DNA of 64,000 nt from Sphingobium sp. (GCA_017745115.1 JAGIAA010000002.1:1-64000); one strand, 5' to 3'; positions 18,675 to 27,623 are shown, numbered from the stretch's first letter. The notes: a model not told the origin generated them from the sequence alone. Made by a program: numbers and translations.

Positions 18675-19697
18675 TCATGAAAGCTCGGCGCGAACGATGG
18701 CGGCGCCGTCGGCCATGGCCTTCATCTTACCGTAGGCGACGTCGCGCGGCAGATATTTGAGGCCGCAGTCGGGCGCGATGACCAGCTTCTCGGCGGGGAC
18801 GTAAGGCAGCGCACGGCGGATGCGGGCGGCGACCGTCTCGGGCGTCTCGATATCGTGCGTCGAAAGATCGAGCACGCCGAGGATGATCGTCTTGCCCGGC
18901 AGCTTGGCCAGGATCGAGCAGTCAAGGTCGGACTGGGCCGTTTCGATGCTGATGTCGTCGAGCGTGGTGTCGGCCAGTTCGGGCAAGAAATTGTAGCCCT
19001 CGGGGCGCTCGTGGATCAGCGCGGCATAGCCGAAGCAGATGTGAAGCGCGGTGCGCCCCTCCACGCCTTCCAGGGCACGCTTGACGGCAGCGAGGCCATA
19101 TTGGCGGGCCTTCTCCGGGCGCGCCTGCATATAGGGTTCGTCGATCTGGACGATGTCCGCGCCGGCGGCGAACAGGTCCTTGATCTCGGCATTGACGGCA
19201 ATGGCGTAGTCCATCGCCATCTCCGCCTCGTCCTCGTAGAAATCGTTCTGCGCCTGCTGGCTCATCGTGAACGGGCCGGGCACGGTGATCTTGATCATCT
19301 TGTCGGTATTGGCGCGCAGGAACTCGACGTCGCGAGTCTCGACCGCGTGCTTGCGGCGGATCTTGCCCGTCACGCGCGGCACGGGATTGGGCTCGCCGGA
19401 GCGATCGAGCGCGACGCCGGGATTGTCGAGATCGACACCTTCCAGCGCGGTGGCAAAACGGTTCGAATAGCTCTCGCGGCGCATCTCGCCGTCCGTGATG
19501 ATGTCGAGACCGGCGCGCTCCTGGTCGCGGATGGCAAGGACGGTCGCATCGTCGAAGGCCTGCTCGCGCCAGGGCTCATCCACGCGCCAGAGCTCGGTCG
19601 CCCGCACGCGCGGCGGAAAGCGGCCGGCCAGCTTCACCTTGTCGATGAGCCAATCGGGCTGGGTGTAGGAACCCACGAGCGTGGTCGGGAGCAGCAT
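18675..19697 (-). CDS. MetE-like cobalamin-independent methyltransferase, paralogue 2
   Basis: A 340-residue MetE-type barrel. Zinc ligands appear in ALHICFGYAA (His, Cys), ISIETAQSD (Glu) and IAPDCGLKYL (Cys). DGEMRRESYSNRF is the substrate-side loop characteristic of this branch. It differs clearly from paralogue 1 but shares length and ligands, and the genes are separated by one nt. Both probably act in the same thiol-dependent transfer or cleavage step. The upstream 132 bp to the VOC gene holds a palindromic repeat, so the operon may be subdivided there. Confidence 0.82.
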   Translation of the reverse strand: MLLPTTLVGSYTQPDWLIDKVKLAGRFPPRVRATELWRVDEPWREQAFDDATVLAIRDQERAGLDIITDGEMRRESYSNRFATALEGVDLDNPGVALDRSGEPNPVPRVTGKIRRKHAVETRDVEFLRANTDKMIKITVPGPFTMSQQAQNDFYEDEAEMAMDYAIAVNAEIKDLFAAGADIVQIDEPYMQARPEKARQYGLAAVKRALEGVEGRTALHICFGYAALIHERPEGYNFLPELADTTLDDISIETAQSDLDCSILAKLPGKTIILGVLDLSTHDIETPETVAARIRRALPYVPAEKLVIAPDCGLKYLPRDVAYGKMKAMADGAAIVRAELS

Positions 19698-19716
19698 GAT
19701 GTTTCCTCTCCTGGCA

Positions 19717-19800
19717 CCGTTCGCCCTGAGCCTGTCGAAGGGCGTTCTCTTTCTCCTGCAAGAAGAAGGGAACGTGCTTCGACAAGCTCAGCACGAACGG
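19717..19800. repeat. Intergenic inverted repeat (GTTCGCCCTGAGCCTGTCGA type)
   Basis: Left arm 19717-19740 (CCGTTCGCCCTGAGCCTGTC...) and right arm 19777-19800 (...CAAGCTCAGCACGAACGG) are inverted copies with few mismatches, around a 36-nt centre. This type of palindrome is common between genes of alphaproteobacteria. It sits between the VOC gene and MetE-like paralogue 2 within one operon and may trim or attenuate the mRNA. Confidence 0.75.
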
Positions 19801-19829
19801 AAGTTTATTGGGCTTATACCCTTGTTTAT

Positions 19830-20396
19830 TCAGGCGTGCGCGTTGGCGTCGGCGCGATAGGGATTGTTGTTGTGCCAGTCTCCGGCAAGCCAGCGCTTGA
19901 GCTCGTCATGCGCCGATGCGCGGCGATCGGCATCGACCTTGGGATCGAGCGCCTTTGTATCGTCGCAGGTGAACTCGACGGTCATGCCATTGGGATCGAC
20001 CACATAGACCGAGCGGCAATAGCCATGCTCGAGCACATAGGTGTCCGGCAGCTGGAGACCGCGCGCGGCAATGCGGCGCTCGATCTCGGCCTGCTGCTCC
20101 TTGTTCACTTCGAGAGCGATGTGAACGAAGGGCGTCTGCGGGAAGTCCGGGACGAAGAGCTTCTCGTCCTCTTCCGTGGCGAACTGGAAGAAAGCCAGCG
20201 CGCCGCCGTCGCCCATCTCGAAGAAGCAGTGGCAATAGGTGCGCACCTTCCCCCACAGCTCGTCCATCTCGCAATAGGTCGCAGCCAGCGGGAAACCGAG
20301 GAAATCCTCGTAAAATTCGCGCGTCGCCTCCAGGTCCTTCGTCACATAGGCCGTGTGGTGCAGGCGGTTCGCCGGATAGGCCTGGTTCGCTACCAT
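19830..20396 (-). CDS. VOC-family (glyoxalase/extradiol-dioxygenase fold) protein
   Basis: A 188-residue metalloenzyme-fold protein. Candidate metal ligands: His in RLHHTAYVTKD, His in PFVHIALEV, and Glu in GMTVEFTCDD, with the typical FYEDFLGF turn. The C-terminal 35 residues (acidic, then DELKRWLAGDWHNNNPY) are an extension beyond the fold. VOC enzymes include glyoxalases, isomerases and dioxygenases; the reaction cannot be fixed. It lies inside the operon between the CoA transferase and the MetE-like genes, so a role in the same catabolic route is likely. Confidence 0.82.
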   Translation of the reverse strand: MVANQAYPANRLHHTAYVTKDLEATREFYEDFLGFPLAATYCEMDELWGKVRTYCHCFFEMGDGGALAFFQFATEEDEKLFVPDFPQTPFVHIALEVNKEQQAEIERRIAARGLQLPDTYVLEHGYCRSVYVVDPNGMTVEFTCDDTKALDPKVDADRRASAHDELKRWLAGDWHNNNPYRADANAHA

Positions 20397-20447
20397 TCTT
20401 AAACTCCCTCTCGACTCGGCGGGATCGCTGCCCCGTTCCTTGCCATC

Positions 20448-21596
20448 CTAATCATTCCCCGCGCCACCACGCAACGGCGCGACGATAGCCTCATTGTCGG
20501 CACCGAGCACCGGCGGCGCCGAAACCTCGGTCATGCGCTCGCCGTCGAAGCTGACGGGCGAGCGGACGGTGCGCCATGGACCCTTGGGTCCATTGGGATC
20601 GGTGAGGATCATGCCGAGCGTCTGGGCCTGCGCGCTTTCCGCGACTTCGGCGGACGTGCGGACCGGCGAATGCGGCACTTCGAGCGCCTGAAGCTCGGCG
20701 CACCAGATGTCGCGCGGCTTCTCGGCGAAGATCGGCGCGAGGAAGGCGATGACATGCTCGTAATTCTCGATGCGTGCGTCGCGGGTCGCGAACTGGGGCA
20801 TGCCGAGCATGTCCGGGCGGCCGACGGCGGTCGCGAGATTTTCCCAGAATTTCGGGGGCGAGGACATATGCAGCGCGAGCCATTTGCCGTCATGACATTC
20901 GAACACATAGCTCTGGCTGACATGGGGGCGGCTCGACGGGCCCATGACCAGGCCTTCCGAGAAATAATGCGTGAAATCGTCGAGATTGAAGTGGGCCATG
21001 GACTCGAACATCGAGGTCTCGACGAGGCGGCCCTTGCCGGTGCTGGTCCGCTCGTGGAGCGCGGCGAGGATGCCGTAGGCGGCATAGAAGCCGGTCAGCG
21101 CGTCGGCGATGGCCGGGCCGACGACGCGGGGATGGGCCGGATTGACCAGCAGGCGCAGGAAACCGCTCGCCGCCTGCGCGACGGTGTCGAAGGCCGGCCG
21201 ATCGCGGTCTGGACCTTCGGCGCCGAAGCCCGAAATCGACGCATAGACGAGACGCGGATTGATGCCCTGCAGGCGGGCCGCATCGACGCCGAGCCGCGCA
21301 GCGACGCCGGGGCGGAAGTTCTGGATGAAGACGTCGGCCCCGGCGACGAGCTTGTCCAGCACCGCGAGATCGTCGGCGTTGCGGGTGTCGAGCTCGATGC
21401 TCTGCTTGTTGCGGTTATAGGTCTGGAAGTGCGGCGAATAGAGCTCGCCCTTGAAGCTGCGGAAGGGATCGCCCTGCCCGGTCTGCTCGACCTTGATGAC
21501 GCGGGCGCCCAGGTCCGCGAGCAGCATGCCGGCCGCCGGTCCCGTGATGAAGGTCCCCATTTCGAGAACGGTCACATCTGCAAGCGGCTTGGCCAA
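20448..21596 (-). CDS. Family III CoA transferase (CaiB/BaiF)
   Basis: A 382-residue CoA transferase. The N-terminus LEMGTFITGPAAGMLLADLG and KVEQTGQGDPFR are family-typical, as are NRNKQSIELD and FRPGVAARLG. At the position of the usual catalytic Asp (VDVS motif) the protein has Glu193 (GRLVETSMFES), a variant that needs checking against related sequences. Family III enzymes move CoA between organic acids. First gene of the operon CoA transferase-VOC-MetE-MetE-MFS; it likely activates the imported acid as a thioester. The citryl-CoA-lyase-like gene is divergent and would act on such a product. Confidence 0.9.
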   Translation of the reverse strand: MAKPLADVTVLEMGTFITGPAAGMLLADLGARVIKVEQTGQGDPFRSFKGELYSPHFQTYNRNKQSIELDTRNADDLAVLDKLVAGADVFIQNFRPGVAARLGVDAARLQGINPRLVYASISGFGAEGPDRDRPAFDTVAQAASGFLRLLVNPAHPRVVGPAIADALTGFYAAYGILAALHERTSTGKGRLVETSMFESMAHFNLDDFTHYFSEGLVMGPSSRPHVSQSYVFECHDGKWLALHMSSPPKFWENLATAVGRPDMLGMPQFATRDARIENYEHVIAFLAPIFAEKPRDIWCAELQALEVPHSPVRTSAEVAESAQAQTLGMILTDPNGPKGPWRTVRSPVSFDGERMTEVSAPPVLGADNEAIVAPLRGGAGND

Positions 21597-21615
21597 AATT
21601 GTCTCTCCTCAAAAG

Positions 21616-21739
21616 CCCCTCCCCTTCAGGTCGATCAGAGTCACGCACCTCTGATCGAGGGTTGGGGTGGGGCCTTCATGCTGCGCGAGCGATGCTTCGC
21701 ATCGTCCCCACCCCCTGCCCCTCCCCTGAAGGGGAGGGG
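21616..21739. repeat. Intergenic inverted repeat upstream of the CoA transferase gene
   Basis: Perfect 15-bp inverted arms: CCCCTCCCCTTCAGG at 21616-21630 and its complement at 21725-21739. The centre contains a smaller inverted pair (CTCTGATCGAGG region) and a GCGATGCTTCGCATCG hairpin. It sits in the 257-bp divergent promoter region between the CoA transferase and citryl-CoA-lyase-like genes. Confidence 0.75.
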
Positions 21740-21853
21740 TTAAAGGAGGAGACGGCCTTGACTTGATCGCTAGGGCCTTCGATGCACCGGATCAACGGCG
21801 AATAGCCCACTTCGTCGCGTTGTGAACCGGGCAGAAGGAAACAGGAGAGCCCG

Positions 21854-22648
21854 ATGCGTATCGGCAAGCAGGACAGCGCCGTCACCTCCATCTGCACCTC
21901 GGATGCCAACAGCATCACGGTGCGAGGTCTGGACCTCTGCAGCGAGATCATCGGCAAGCTCGACTTCACCAGCTACTTCTGGCTGCTCGTGACGGGCGAG
22001 ATGCCCAGCGAGACGCAGCGCTTCCTCGCCAATGCGACGCTTTGCGCCATCGCCGAGCATGGCTTGGTGCCGAGCGTGGTCGCCGGGCGGATGACGCTCG
22101 CGGCGGGTCCCGAAGCCTGGCAGGGCGCTGTCGCGGCAGGACTGCTGGGATGCGGCTCCGTGATCCTCGGCAGCGCAGAGACGGCGGGCAAATTCTACGC
22201 GCAGCTCGTCGCACAGGCAGCGGAGCAGGGGCTCAGCGATCATGACGCGGCCATGGCTGGCATCAGGGCGCTCCGGGCCGAGAAGAAGGCGGTGCCCGGC
22301 TTCGGCCATCCCCAGCATAGCGCGGGCGACCCGCGTGCGCTGCGGCTCATCGAGCTGGCGCAGGAAAAGGGCGTCGCGGGCAAGCATATCGCCATGCTCC
22401 ACACGATCCGCGACACGCTGCCCGAGGCGATCGGCCGCGCGCTGCCGATCAACGTCAACGGCGCGATTCCCGCCGTGATGCTCGATGCCGGTTTTCCGCT
22501 CGCGGCGCTCAAGGGCATCTCGCTGCTCGCCCGGACTGCGAGCCTGATCGGCCACCTTCAGGAAGAGAGCGAGCGGCCGATCGGCTTCATCATGTCCGGC
22601 GCGGCGGCCGCACGGATCGAGTTCGAGGCCGAGGCCGAGGCCGACTGA
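21854..22648 (+). CDS. Citryl-CoA lyase / citrate synthase-like protein
   Basis: A 264-residue, short member of the citrate synthase superfamily. ITVRGLDLCSEIIGKLDFTS and GFGHPQHSAGDPRAL (with the active-site His region) match this family; the short length with a missing large insertion is like stand-alone citryl-CoA lyase domains that cleave citryl-CoA or similar 3-hydroxy-3-carboxyacyl-CoA. GPEAWQGAVAAGLLGCGSVI contains the GAV/GC substrate loop. It is divergent from the CoA transferase, which could supply its thioester. The last residues are a Glu/Ala/Asp tail. Confidence 0.8.
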   Translation: MRIGKQDSAVTSICTSDANSITVRGLDLCSEIIGKLDFTSYFWLLVTGEMPSETQRFLANATLCAIAEHGLVPSVVAGRMTLAAGPEAWQGAVAAGLLGCGSVILGSAETAGKFYAQLVAQAAEQGLSDHDAAMAGIRALRAEKKAVPGFGHPQHSAGDPRALRLIELAQEKGVAGKHIAMLHTIRDTLPEAIGRALPINVNGAIPAVMLDAGFPLAALKGISLLARTASLIGHLQEESERPIGFIMSGAAAARIEFEAEAEAD

Positions 22649-23164
22649 TCAGACCCAGAGCGCGAGCCAATCGGCAAGAGCTTGCGGCGTCATGCTGCGC
22701 GCGTCGGCCAGCGCGGACAGCTTGTCGCCGTTCAGCAGCTTGTCGGTCTTCGGATCGACGATCATGAGCGCCGGGACGCCCTTCACGCTCTTGACGCCAT
22801 ACATCGCCGGGATCTGCTCGTTCCTGTCGAAATGGCCGACATCGACGGTCACGACGACATAATGGCGCTGGACGAAGGCCCTGACCTCGGGCAGCTCCAT
22901 GACGCCAGCCAGGATCCGGCAATCCGCGCACCAGTTGCCGCCGAGGTCGATGATCAGCTTTTTGCCCTGCGCCTTGGCGCGGGCCTTGGCGGCGGCGACA
23001 TCCTTGTTGGCGTCGGCGCGCTCGTCATAGGGCAGCGGAAGCGGCTGGCGCAGGCCGTTGACGCTCGAAACCGAGACGCGCGGTGCGGGTGCGGCCGAGA
23101 CCAATGCAGCGCCGGACAGCATCGCAAGGACGAGAGACGCTTGAAGGGGAAAGCGCAGCTTCAT
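22649..23164 (-). CDS. Secreted thioredoxin-family protein
   Basis: A 171-residue protein with signal peptide (LQASLVLAMLSGAALVSAAP, cleavage near SAAPA) and a thioredoxin domain with active site WCADC (Cys79, Cys82) and cis-proline in VKGVPALMIVDP. Probably a periplasmic thiol-disulfide enzyme. The start at 23164 is chosen for AGGAG upstream; the longer frame to 23221 has an untypical Arg-rich beginning. It converges immediately on the lyase-like gene. Confidence 0.85.
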   Translation of the reverse strand: MKLRFPLQASLVLAMLSGAALVSAAPAPRVSVSSVNGLRQPLPLPYDERADANKDVAAAKARAKAQGKKLIIDLGGNWCADCRILAGVMELPEVRAFVQRHYVVVTVDVGHFDRNEQIPAMYGVKSVKGVPALMIVDPKTDKLLNGDKLSALADARSMTPQALADWLALWV

Positions 23165-23264
23165 GAAAATACTCCTGATCGCAATGCGCCGCCTATAGCG
23201 ATCGGTAGGACGACGCGACATCGAGACATTCTTTACGCCCCGATAGACCGGCCAATAGACCGGC

Positions 23265-25316
23265 TCAGACGCCGATCAGCGAGCGCTCGCCATCGAGCAG
23301 CGCCTGCACCTTGGCGAGCAGCTCAGTTGCCCGGAACGGCTTGACGAGCCGCGGCACGGAGTCGGGCACGTCTCCGGTCAGGCTATCGTGGCCGGTGATC
23401 ATGAGCACGGGCAGCGCAGGCGCCAGCCGCCTAAGCTCAGCGATGAGCTGGCCGCCATTACGGTCGGGCATGAGATAGTCGGTGACGACGAGATCGATCG
23501 GGGCGCCACTTGCGACGAGCGCGAGCGCGGCATCGACGGAACCGGCGTCCACGACCCTGTGCCCGGCATCGCGCAGCATTTCGGAAACGGCGCGGCGAAC
23601 CAGCACGTCGTCATCGACAAGGAGGATGTGAGCCTTACCCTCTTGCACGTCGCCGGTCGAAGGCGGCGCCACCGGGCTCTGATCGGCGGCGAGCGGCAGG
23701 ATGATGCTCACCTTCGTGCCGACGCCAAGCGTACTTTCAAGACGCAACGTGCCGCCCGACTGGACCGCAAAACCGTGAACCATCGACAGGCCCAGGCCTG
23801 TGCCCTTGTCGGCCGGCTTGGTCGTGAAGAAGGGATCGATGGCATGCCGGATGGTGGCCTCGTCCATGCCGGTCCCGGTATCCGAGACATTGATGGCGAC
23901 ATAGCGTCCGCTCGCGAGGTCGTTGGCCTTCGTCACATCAATGGCCTCGGCGGCAATCGTAACGGTGCCGCCGTCGGCCATGGCATCCCGCGCATTGATC
24001 GCGAGGTTGAGGATCGCGAGCTCCAGCTGGCTCGCATCGGCCTGGACCAGCGGCAGGCCATCCGCGATCTCAACGTGAAGCGTGGCCGGGCTGATCGACC
24101 GCTCCAGCAGATTCTCGATGTCCACGAGCATATGCCCGACATCGACCGGCGCGCTCGCCAAGGCCTGCTGCCGCGAGAAAGCGAGCAACCGCGCGACAAG
24201 TGCGCGGGCCCGCTCGGCGCCCACCATGGCGAGCTCGACATAGCTCTTCGCCTTTTCATCGCCGTGAACACGGCGAGACAGCAGATCGAGCCCGCCGATC
24301 ACCGGCTGGAGCAGATTGTTGAAGTCATGCGCGACGCCACCCGTCAGCCGGCCCAACGCCTCGAGGCGTTGATGCTGGACGGCTGCGGCCTCGCGGGCGC
24401 TGAACAGATGCATCTCATGCGCCAGCAGCCGGACGAGCACCGCAACCAGCGCAAGGCAGAGTATGATCACGATGCCAAGCAGGGTCCAGGCCCCGGTCAT
24501 TGCGGTGGCATAGGAGGCGACCGGAACGGAGAGATGCGCCGACCAGTTCGTGCCGGCAATCGGCTGCCAGGTCGCGATCGCGGCGGAACCGTCGCTGCGC
24601 TTGACATCGTAGAAGCCCGGCTTGCCCGATTTTCGCGCTGCGCGGCCCGCTTCGCTGGCAGCGGTGCCGATGAGCTTGGGATCGGCCACGGTGCTGGCGA
24701 TCACCCGTCCCGTTCCGTCGATGATCCCGGCGCGCCACCCTGCGGGAAGCGGGCGAAACTGGAGCAGGCGTGCCGCCGCCTGGGCAGGCACGACCGCGGA
24801 CACAATGTAGCGCACCTGCCCGCCGCGGATCACCGGAGCCCGAACGGCAAAGGCATAATTTCCCAAAGGCCCGCGCATGACATTGCCGATGAGGGGTTTG
24901 CGCGTCTCGACGGCCTGCTTGAGGCTCGCCATGTCGATCGCCGGTCCACCCGGCCGACCGCCGATCGGACTGGGAACGTCGAGCAGCCGCTTGCCGCTCG
25001 GATCGGCCACCGACAGAACGCGCCAGTTCGACTGCGCGTGCTGCAGCCGCATCGCCAGGGTGCGGAAGCGCTCATCGTCGATCGGTCCATCGAAGGCCGG
25101 CGACTGCGCAATCATGTTCACTTCGTGCAGGCCGTCGGTGAGCCTGACGGAGGCGAGCGTCGCAATGGCGCGCGTCGCGGCGTCTGCACCGTTGCGGACG
25201 GCCGCGCGTTCCGCGCGCAATGTGATGATACCGAAGGCGCCACTCAGCGCGATGATGGGTAGCAGTCCTGCCGCTGTGACCAGCGCTATCGAGCGGCGCA
25301 TTGCGGAGAACCCCAT
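23265..25316 (-). CDS. Hybrid sensor histidine kinase/response regulator
   Basis: A 683-residue membrane kinase. Order: helix about 8-32, extracytoplasmic sensor region about 40-270 with a dCache-like layout, helix about 272-298, kinase core with His330 in TGGVAHDFNNLLQPV, HATPase with NAINARDAM-type N-box (ILNLAINARDAMADG), DTGTGMDEA and FTTKPADKGTGLGLSMV, then a receiver domain with Asp613 (VVTDYLMPD). The phosphate could pass internally to the receiver. No output regulator gene is adjacent, so the target is unknown. Start could be the ATG at 25301 rather than 25316. Confidence 0.92.
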   Translation of the reverse strand: MGFSAMRRSIALVTAAGLLPIIALSGAFGIITLRAERAAVRNGADAATRAIATLASVRLTDGLHEVNMIAQSPAFDGPIDDERFRTLAMRLQHAQSNWRVLSVADPSGKRLLDVPSPIGGRPGGPAIDMASLKQAVETRKPLIGNVMRGPLGNYAFAVRAPVIRGGQVRYIVSAVVPAQAAARLLQFRPLPAGWRAGIIDGTGRVIASTVADPKLIGTAASEAGRAARKSGKPGFYDVKRSDGSAAIATWQPIAGTNWSAHLSVPVASYATAMTGAWTLLGIVIILCLALVAVLVRLLAHEMHLFSAREAAAVQHQRLEALGRLTGGVAHDFNNLLQPVIGGLDLLSRRVHGDEKAKSYVELAMVGAERARALVARLLAFSRQQALASAPVDVGHMLVDIENLLERSISPATLHVEIADGLPLVQADASQLELAILNLAINARDAMADGGTVTIAAEAIDVTKANDLASGRYVAINVSDTGTGMDEATIRHAIDPFFTTKPADKGTGLGLSMVHGFAVQSGGTLRLESTLGVGTKVSIILPLAADQSPVAPPSTGDVQEGKAHILLVDDDVLVRRAVSEMLRDAGHRVVDAGSVDAALALVASGAPIDLVVTDYLMPDRNGGQLIAELRRLAPALPVLMITGHDSLTGDVPDSVPRLVKPFRATELLAKVQALLDGERSLIGV

Positions 25317-25361
25317 CCCATTACCGGATGCATAACCCGGATCGTTGCGTTAAGCGACTGA

Positions 25362-25796
25362 CTATTCGCGCCGACGCGGCCTTGCCAGCCAGGCGCCCAC
25401 AAGCGCACCCAAAAGCTTCAGCGCCATCGTCGCCAGCACGGCAGGCTGCAGCATCGCCGCGGTCGCCGACGGCCCCTGAGGATTCGCCTTGGCGGCCATG
25501 GCGCCGACGCCCCAATCGATCAGAAAATAGAAGCCGAAGACGGCGAACGCGAAGCCGAAGACGCTGCGGTCGGGCCGTTTGCGCTGGAAGATCCAGACGA
25601 GCAGCGCGAACAGCAACGGTCCGCAGACGCGGGTGCTGAGGCTCGAAACCTCGATGACTTTCGGATCGGCAGGCGTGAGCCCCTGCGCGCCCGTCAGCAT
25701 GGCCCAGATCGAGACCGTGCAGAACGCGCAGACAAGGTCCAGCGCCATGACGAGGATTGCGACGCCGAGCGCCTTTACAAAATCGGCCGGTTTCAT
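25362..25796 (-). CDS. Small membrane protein, function unknown
   Basis: A 144-residue protein with about four hydrophobic helices: residues 6-28 (ALGVAILVMALDLVCAFCTV), about 50-65, about 75-93 (FAFAVFGFYFLIDWGVGAMA) and about 110-135. The tail is Arg-rich (ARPRRRE), consistent with a cytoplasmic end. I do not recognise the family. The ATG at 25796 follows GGGGGGC; the upstream part of the frame is not protein-like. It lies 14 nt downstream of the MBL-rhodanese gene on the same strand, so it may be co-transcribed. Confidence 0.6.
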   Translation of the reverse strand: MKPADFVKALGVAILVMALDLVCAFCTVSIWAMLTGAQGLTPADPKVIEVSSLSTRVCGPLLFALLVWIFQRKRPDRSVFGFAFAVFGFYFLIDWGVGAMAAKANPQGPSATAAMLQPAVLATMALKLLGALVGAWLARPRRRE

Positions 25797-25810
25797 CGAG
25801 GCCCCCCTTC

Positions 25811-26839
25811 CTATTGCTCCAACGAATAGCCCGCGTCTCGCCAGGCGCTCATACCGCCATCCAGCGCCACGGCACGGGTGAAGCCGAGTTCGCGCAGCGA
25901 AGCCGCCGCCAGGGTCGAGATCTTGCCGAACTCGCAACAGGCCAGGATTCGCACCGTGGGATCGGGGAACATGCCGTTCACCCGGAGCTCGAGCTGGCCG
26001 CGCGGCAGGTGGACCGCGCCCGGCACATGACCGCTGTCGAACGCGTCCTTCTCGCGCACGTCGATGACGATGAGGTCGCGGCTGTTGCCGCCGATTCGGT
26101 CGTTGAGCTCGGCCAGCGCCATGAACGGCACTTTCGCCGCCGCCTCGGAGAGCAATTGGGACACCGTCTTGCCGCCGGTCATGTTGGTGCGCAGGGCTTC
26201 GGTCAGGTGCGTCGGCGCGGCGAGATCGAGGCCCTGCATCATCTCGACGAACGCTGCGCGCTCGCGCTTCTGCAGGCGCGGATTGTCGGCGATCTCGGCG
26301 CCGATGGTGGAATGCGAGCGGCCCTTATAGTCGTGCGCGGGATAGACCAATGTCTCGGGCGGCAGCTTCAGCAGCTTCTCGAACAGGCTCTCGTGGAGCT
26401 CGTGCGGATCGCCGGTCGGCAGGTCGGTGCGGCCCGTTCCGCCGATCAGCAGCGTGTCGCCGGTGAACACCCGGTCCTCGACATGAAGGCACATGGAATC
26501 GCGCGTATGCCCCGGGGTATGCAGCGCCCGGATGCGCAGATTGCCGACGATCAGCATGTCGCCGTCGTCGAGGCGCATATCGGCATGCGGCGCCGGACTG
26601 AAGCGGTTCATGACGATGGGGACGCCGAGGTCCCTGGCCATGATCCGGCTCGCCGAGAAATGATCGGCATGGGTGTGCGTGTCGACGATATAGCGAATGT
26701 GCACGCCGTGCTGGCCGGCGAGGCCGACATAGCGGTCGACCTGGCTCAGCTCGGGATCGATCACGACGGCGGCGCGCGTCGCCTCGCAACCAACGAGATA
26801 GGACTGGCAACCGCCGGTCGCGACCTGTTCGAAGACCAT
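25811..26839 (-). CDS. MBL-fold hydrolase with C-terminal rhodanese domain (persulfide dioxygenase-like)
   Basis: A 342-residue protein. Residues 1 to about 240 are a metallo-beta-lactamase domain: THTHADH motif (His55, His57, Asp59, His60), HTPGHT (His111) and FTGDTLLIGGTGRTDLPTGD, the GCGRTDF-like loop of ETHE1 persulfide dioxygenases. Residues about 245-342 are a rhodanese domain with the Cys loop ACCEFGKIS (Cys301/302). Such fusions process glutathione persulfide and thiosulfate in sulfide detoxification. The start at 26839 is set by GGGAGG. A small membrane protein gene follows. Confidence 0.87.
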   Translation of the reverse strand: MVFEQVATGGCQSYLVGCEATRAAVVIDPELSQVDRYVGLAGQHGVHIRYIVDTHTHADHFSASRIMARDLGVPIVMNRFSPAPHADMRLDDGDMLIVGNLRIRALHTPGHTRDSMCLHVEDRVFTGDTLLIGGTGRTDLPTGDPHELHESLFEKLLKLPPETLVYPAHDYKGRSHSTIGAEIADNPRLQKRERAAFVEMMQGLDLAAPTHLTEALRTNMTGGKTVSQLLSEAAAKVPFMALAELNDRIGGNSRDLIVIDVREKDAFDSGHVPGAVHLPRGQLELRVNGMFPDPTVRILACCEFGKISTLAAASLRELGFTRAVALDGGMSAWRDAGYSLEQ

Positions 26840-26909
26840 TCGCCCCTCCCACGCTGCGCCACGCAGACTGCGCGGGTTCCCGGGGCTTGGCAAGACGGTT
26901 CGTCGGCGC

Positions 26910-27623
26910 TCAGCGCGCGGCGAGGACGGTGGTCGAGCCGTTGGGGAAGTTGTCGAACAGAGCGGCCGCCAGTCGCGTCGCGATGGCCTGTTCCGACCAG
27001 CGGGAATCGCCGTCGCGAGTATAGACGGTCGCGTGGCCTTCCCAGAGAGTGGCGCCGGTCACACGATCCTTGATCTGCGCGTCGAGGCGGGTCGAGAGCA
27101 GCGCCTTTTTCGGCTTGGTCATGTCGACCGCAATGGCCATGCCATAAGCGGTGCCGCGGTTGGAGATGCCGATGCTGGCCTCGCCGCTGACCGGCTTGCG
27201 CTTGGCCTCCTCGGGCACCACCGTGTCGCGGAGGAATTTGAGTTCGACCAGCTGCCCGCCGGCCGGATCGGGCTTGACGGTGTCGTAGCCGGCCTTGACG
27301 AGCTGATCGATGATCGCGGCCTCATAGGCCGATCCGTCGCCGACCGTCAGGGCGTCGCCCGGCGCCGAGGTGACCGAGACAGTGCCGTGGCCGAGTTGTG
27401 CCCGGCCGTCCTGCGCCACGAAACTCTCGGCATCCACCTTGCCCTCGCGGCTGTCTGGGCCCGAATTGGCGCGCGGCGCGTCCCAGCGATTGCCGAAGCG
27501 GTCGCCGCCGAAGCCGTCATAGCCAAAGCCCGGGCCCCACATGCCGCCGGGACGGGCAAGCGCGGGGGCGGCCGTCAGGGCGGCGAGGAGGACGAGCGAA
27601 CTGAGGGGACGGCGCATGACCAT
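26910..27623 (-). CDS. Secreted protein, DUF4136-like
   Basis: A 237-residue exported protein. The signal peptide (SSLVLLAALTAAPALA) is followed by a Gly/Phe/Tyr-rich stretch (GGMWGPGFGYDGFGGDRFGN) that may be disordered. The folded part shows AYEAAIIDQLVKAGYDTV, an internal VELKF strand, and LDAQIKDRVTGATLWEGHAT, the pattern of DUF4136-type envelope proteins (aL..kGy...aD..V...). Family link is moderate. The ATG at 27623 is selected by GGAG upstream. It converges with nothing; a divergent FAD monooxygenase gene starts 139 nt away. Confidence 0.65.
   Translation of the reverse strand: MVMRRPLSSLVLLAALTAAPALARPGGMWGPGFGYDGFGGDRFGNRWDAPRANSGPDSREGKVDAESFVAQDGRAQLGHGTVSVTSAPGDALTVGDGSAYEAAIIDQLVKAGYDTVKPDPAGGQLVELKFLRDTVVPEEAKRKPVSGEASIGISNRGTAYGMAIAVDMTKPKKALLSTRLDAQIKDRVTGATLWEGHATVYTRDGDSRWSEQAIATRLAAALFDNFPNGSTTVLAAR

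Noticed and set aside
17534..19697. Methionine synthase MetE for methionine biosynthesis
   Set aside because: Both proteins are half-size, lack the N-terminal folate half, and sit in a catabolic operon; a biosynthetic role is unlikely.
23388..25262. A 624-residue frame antisense to the hybrid kinase
   Set aside because: Shadow frame of the kinase gene, whose His, HATPase and receiver motifs are plain.
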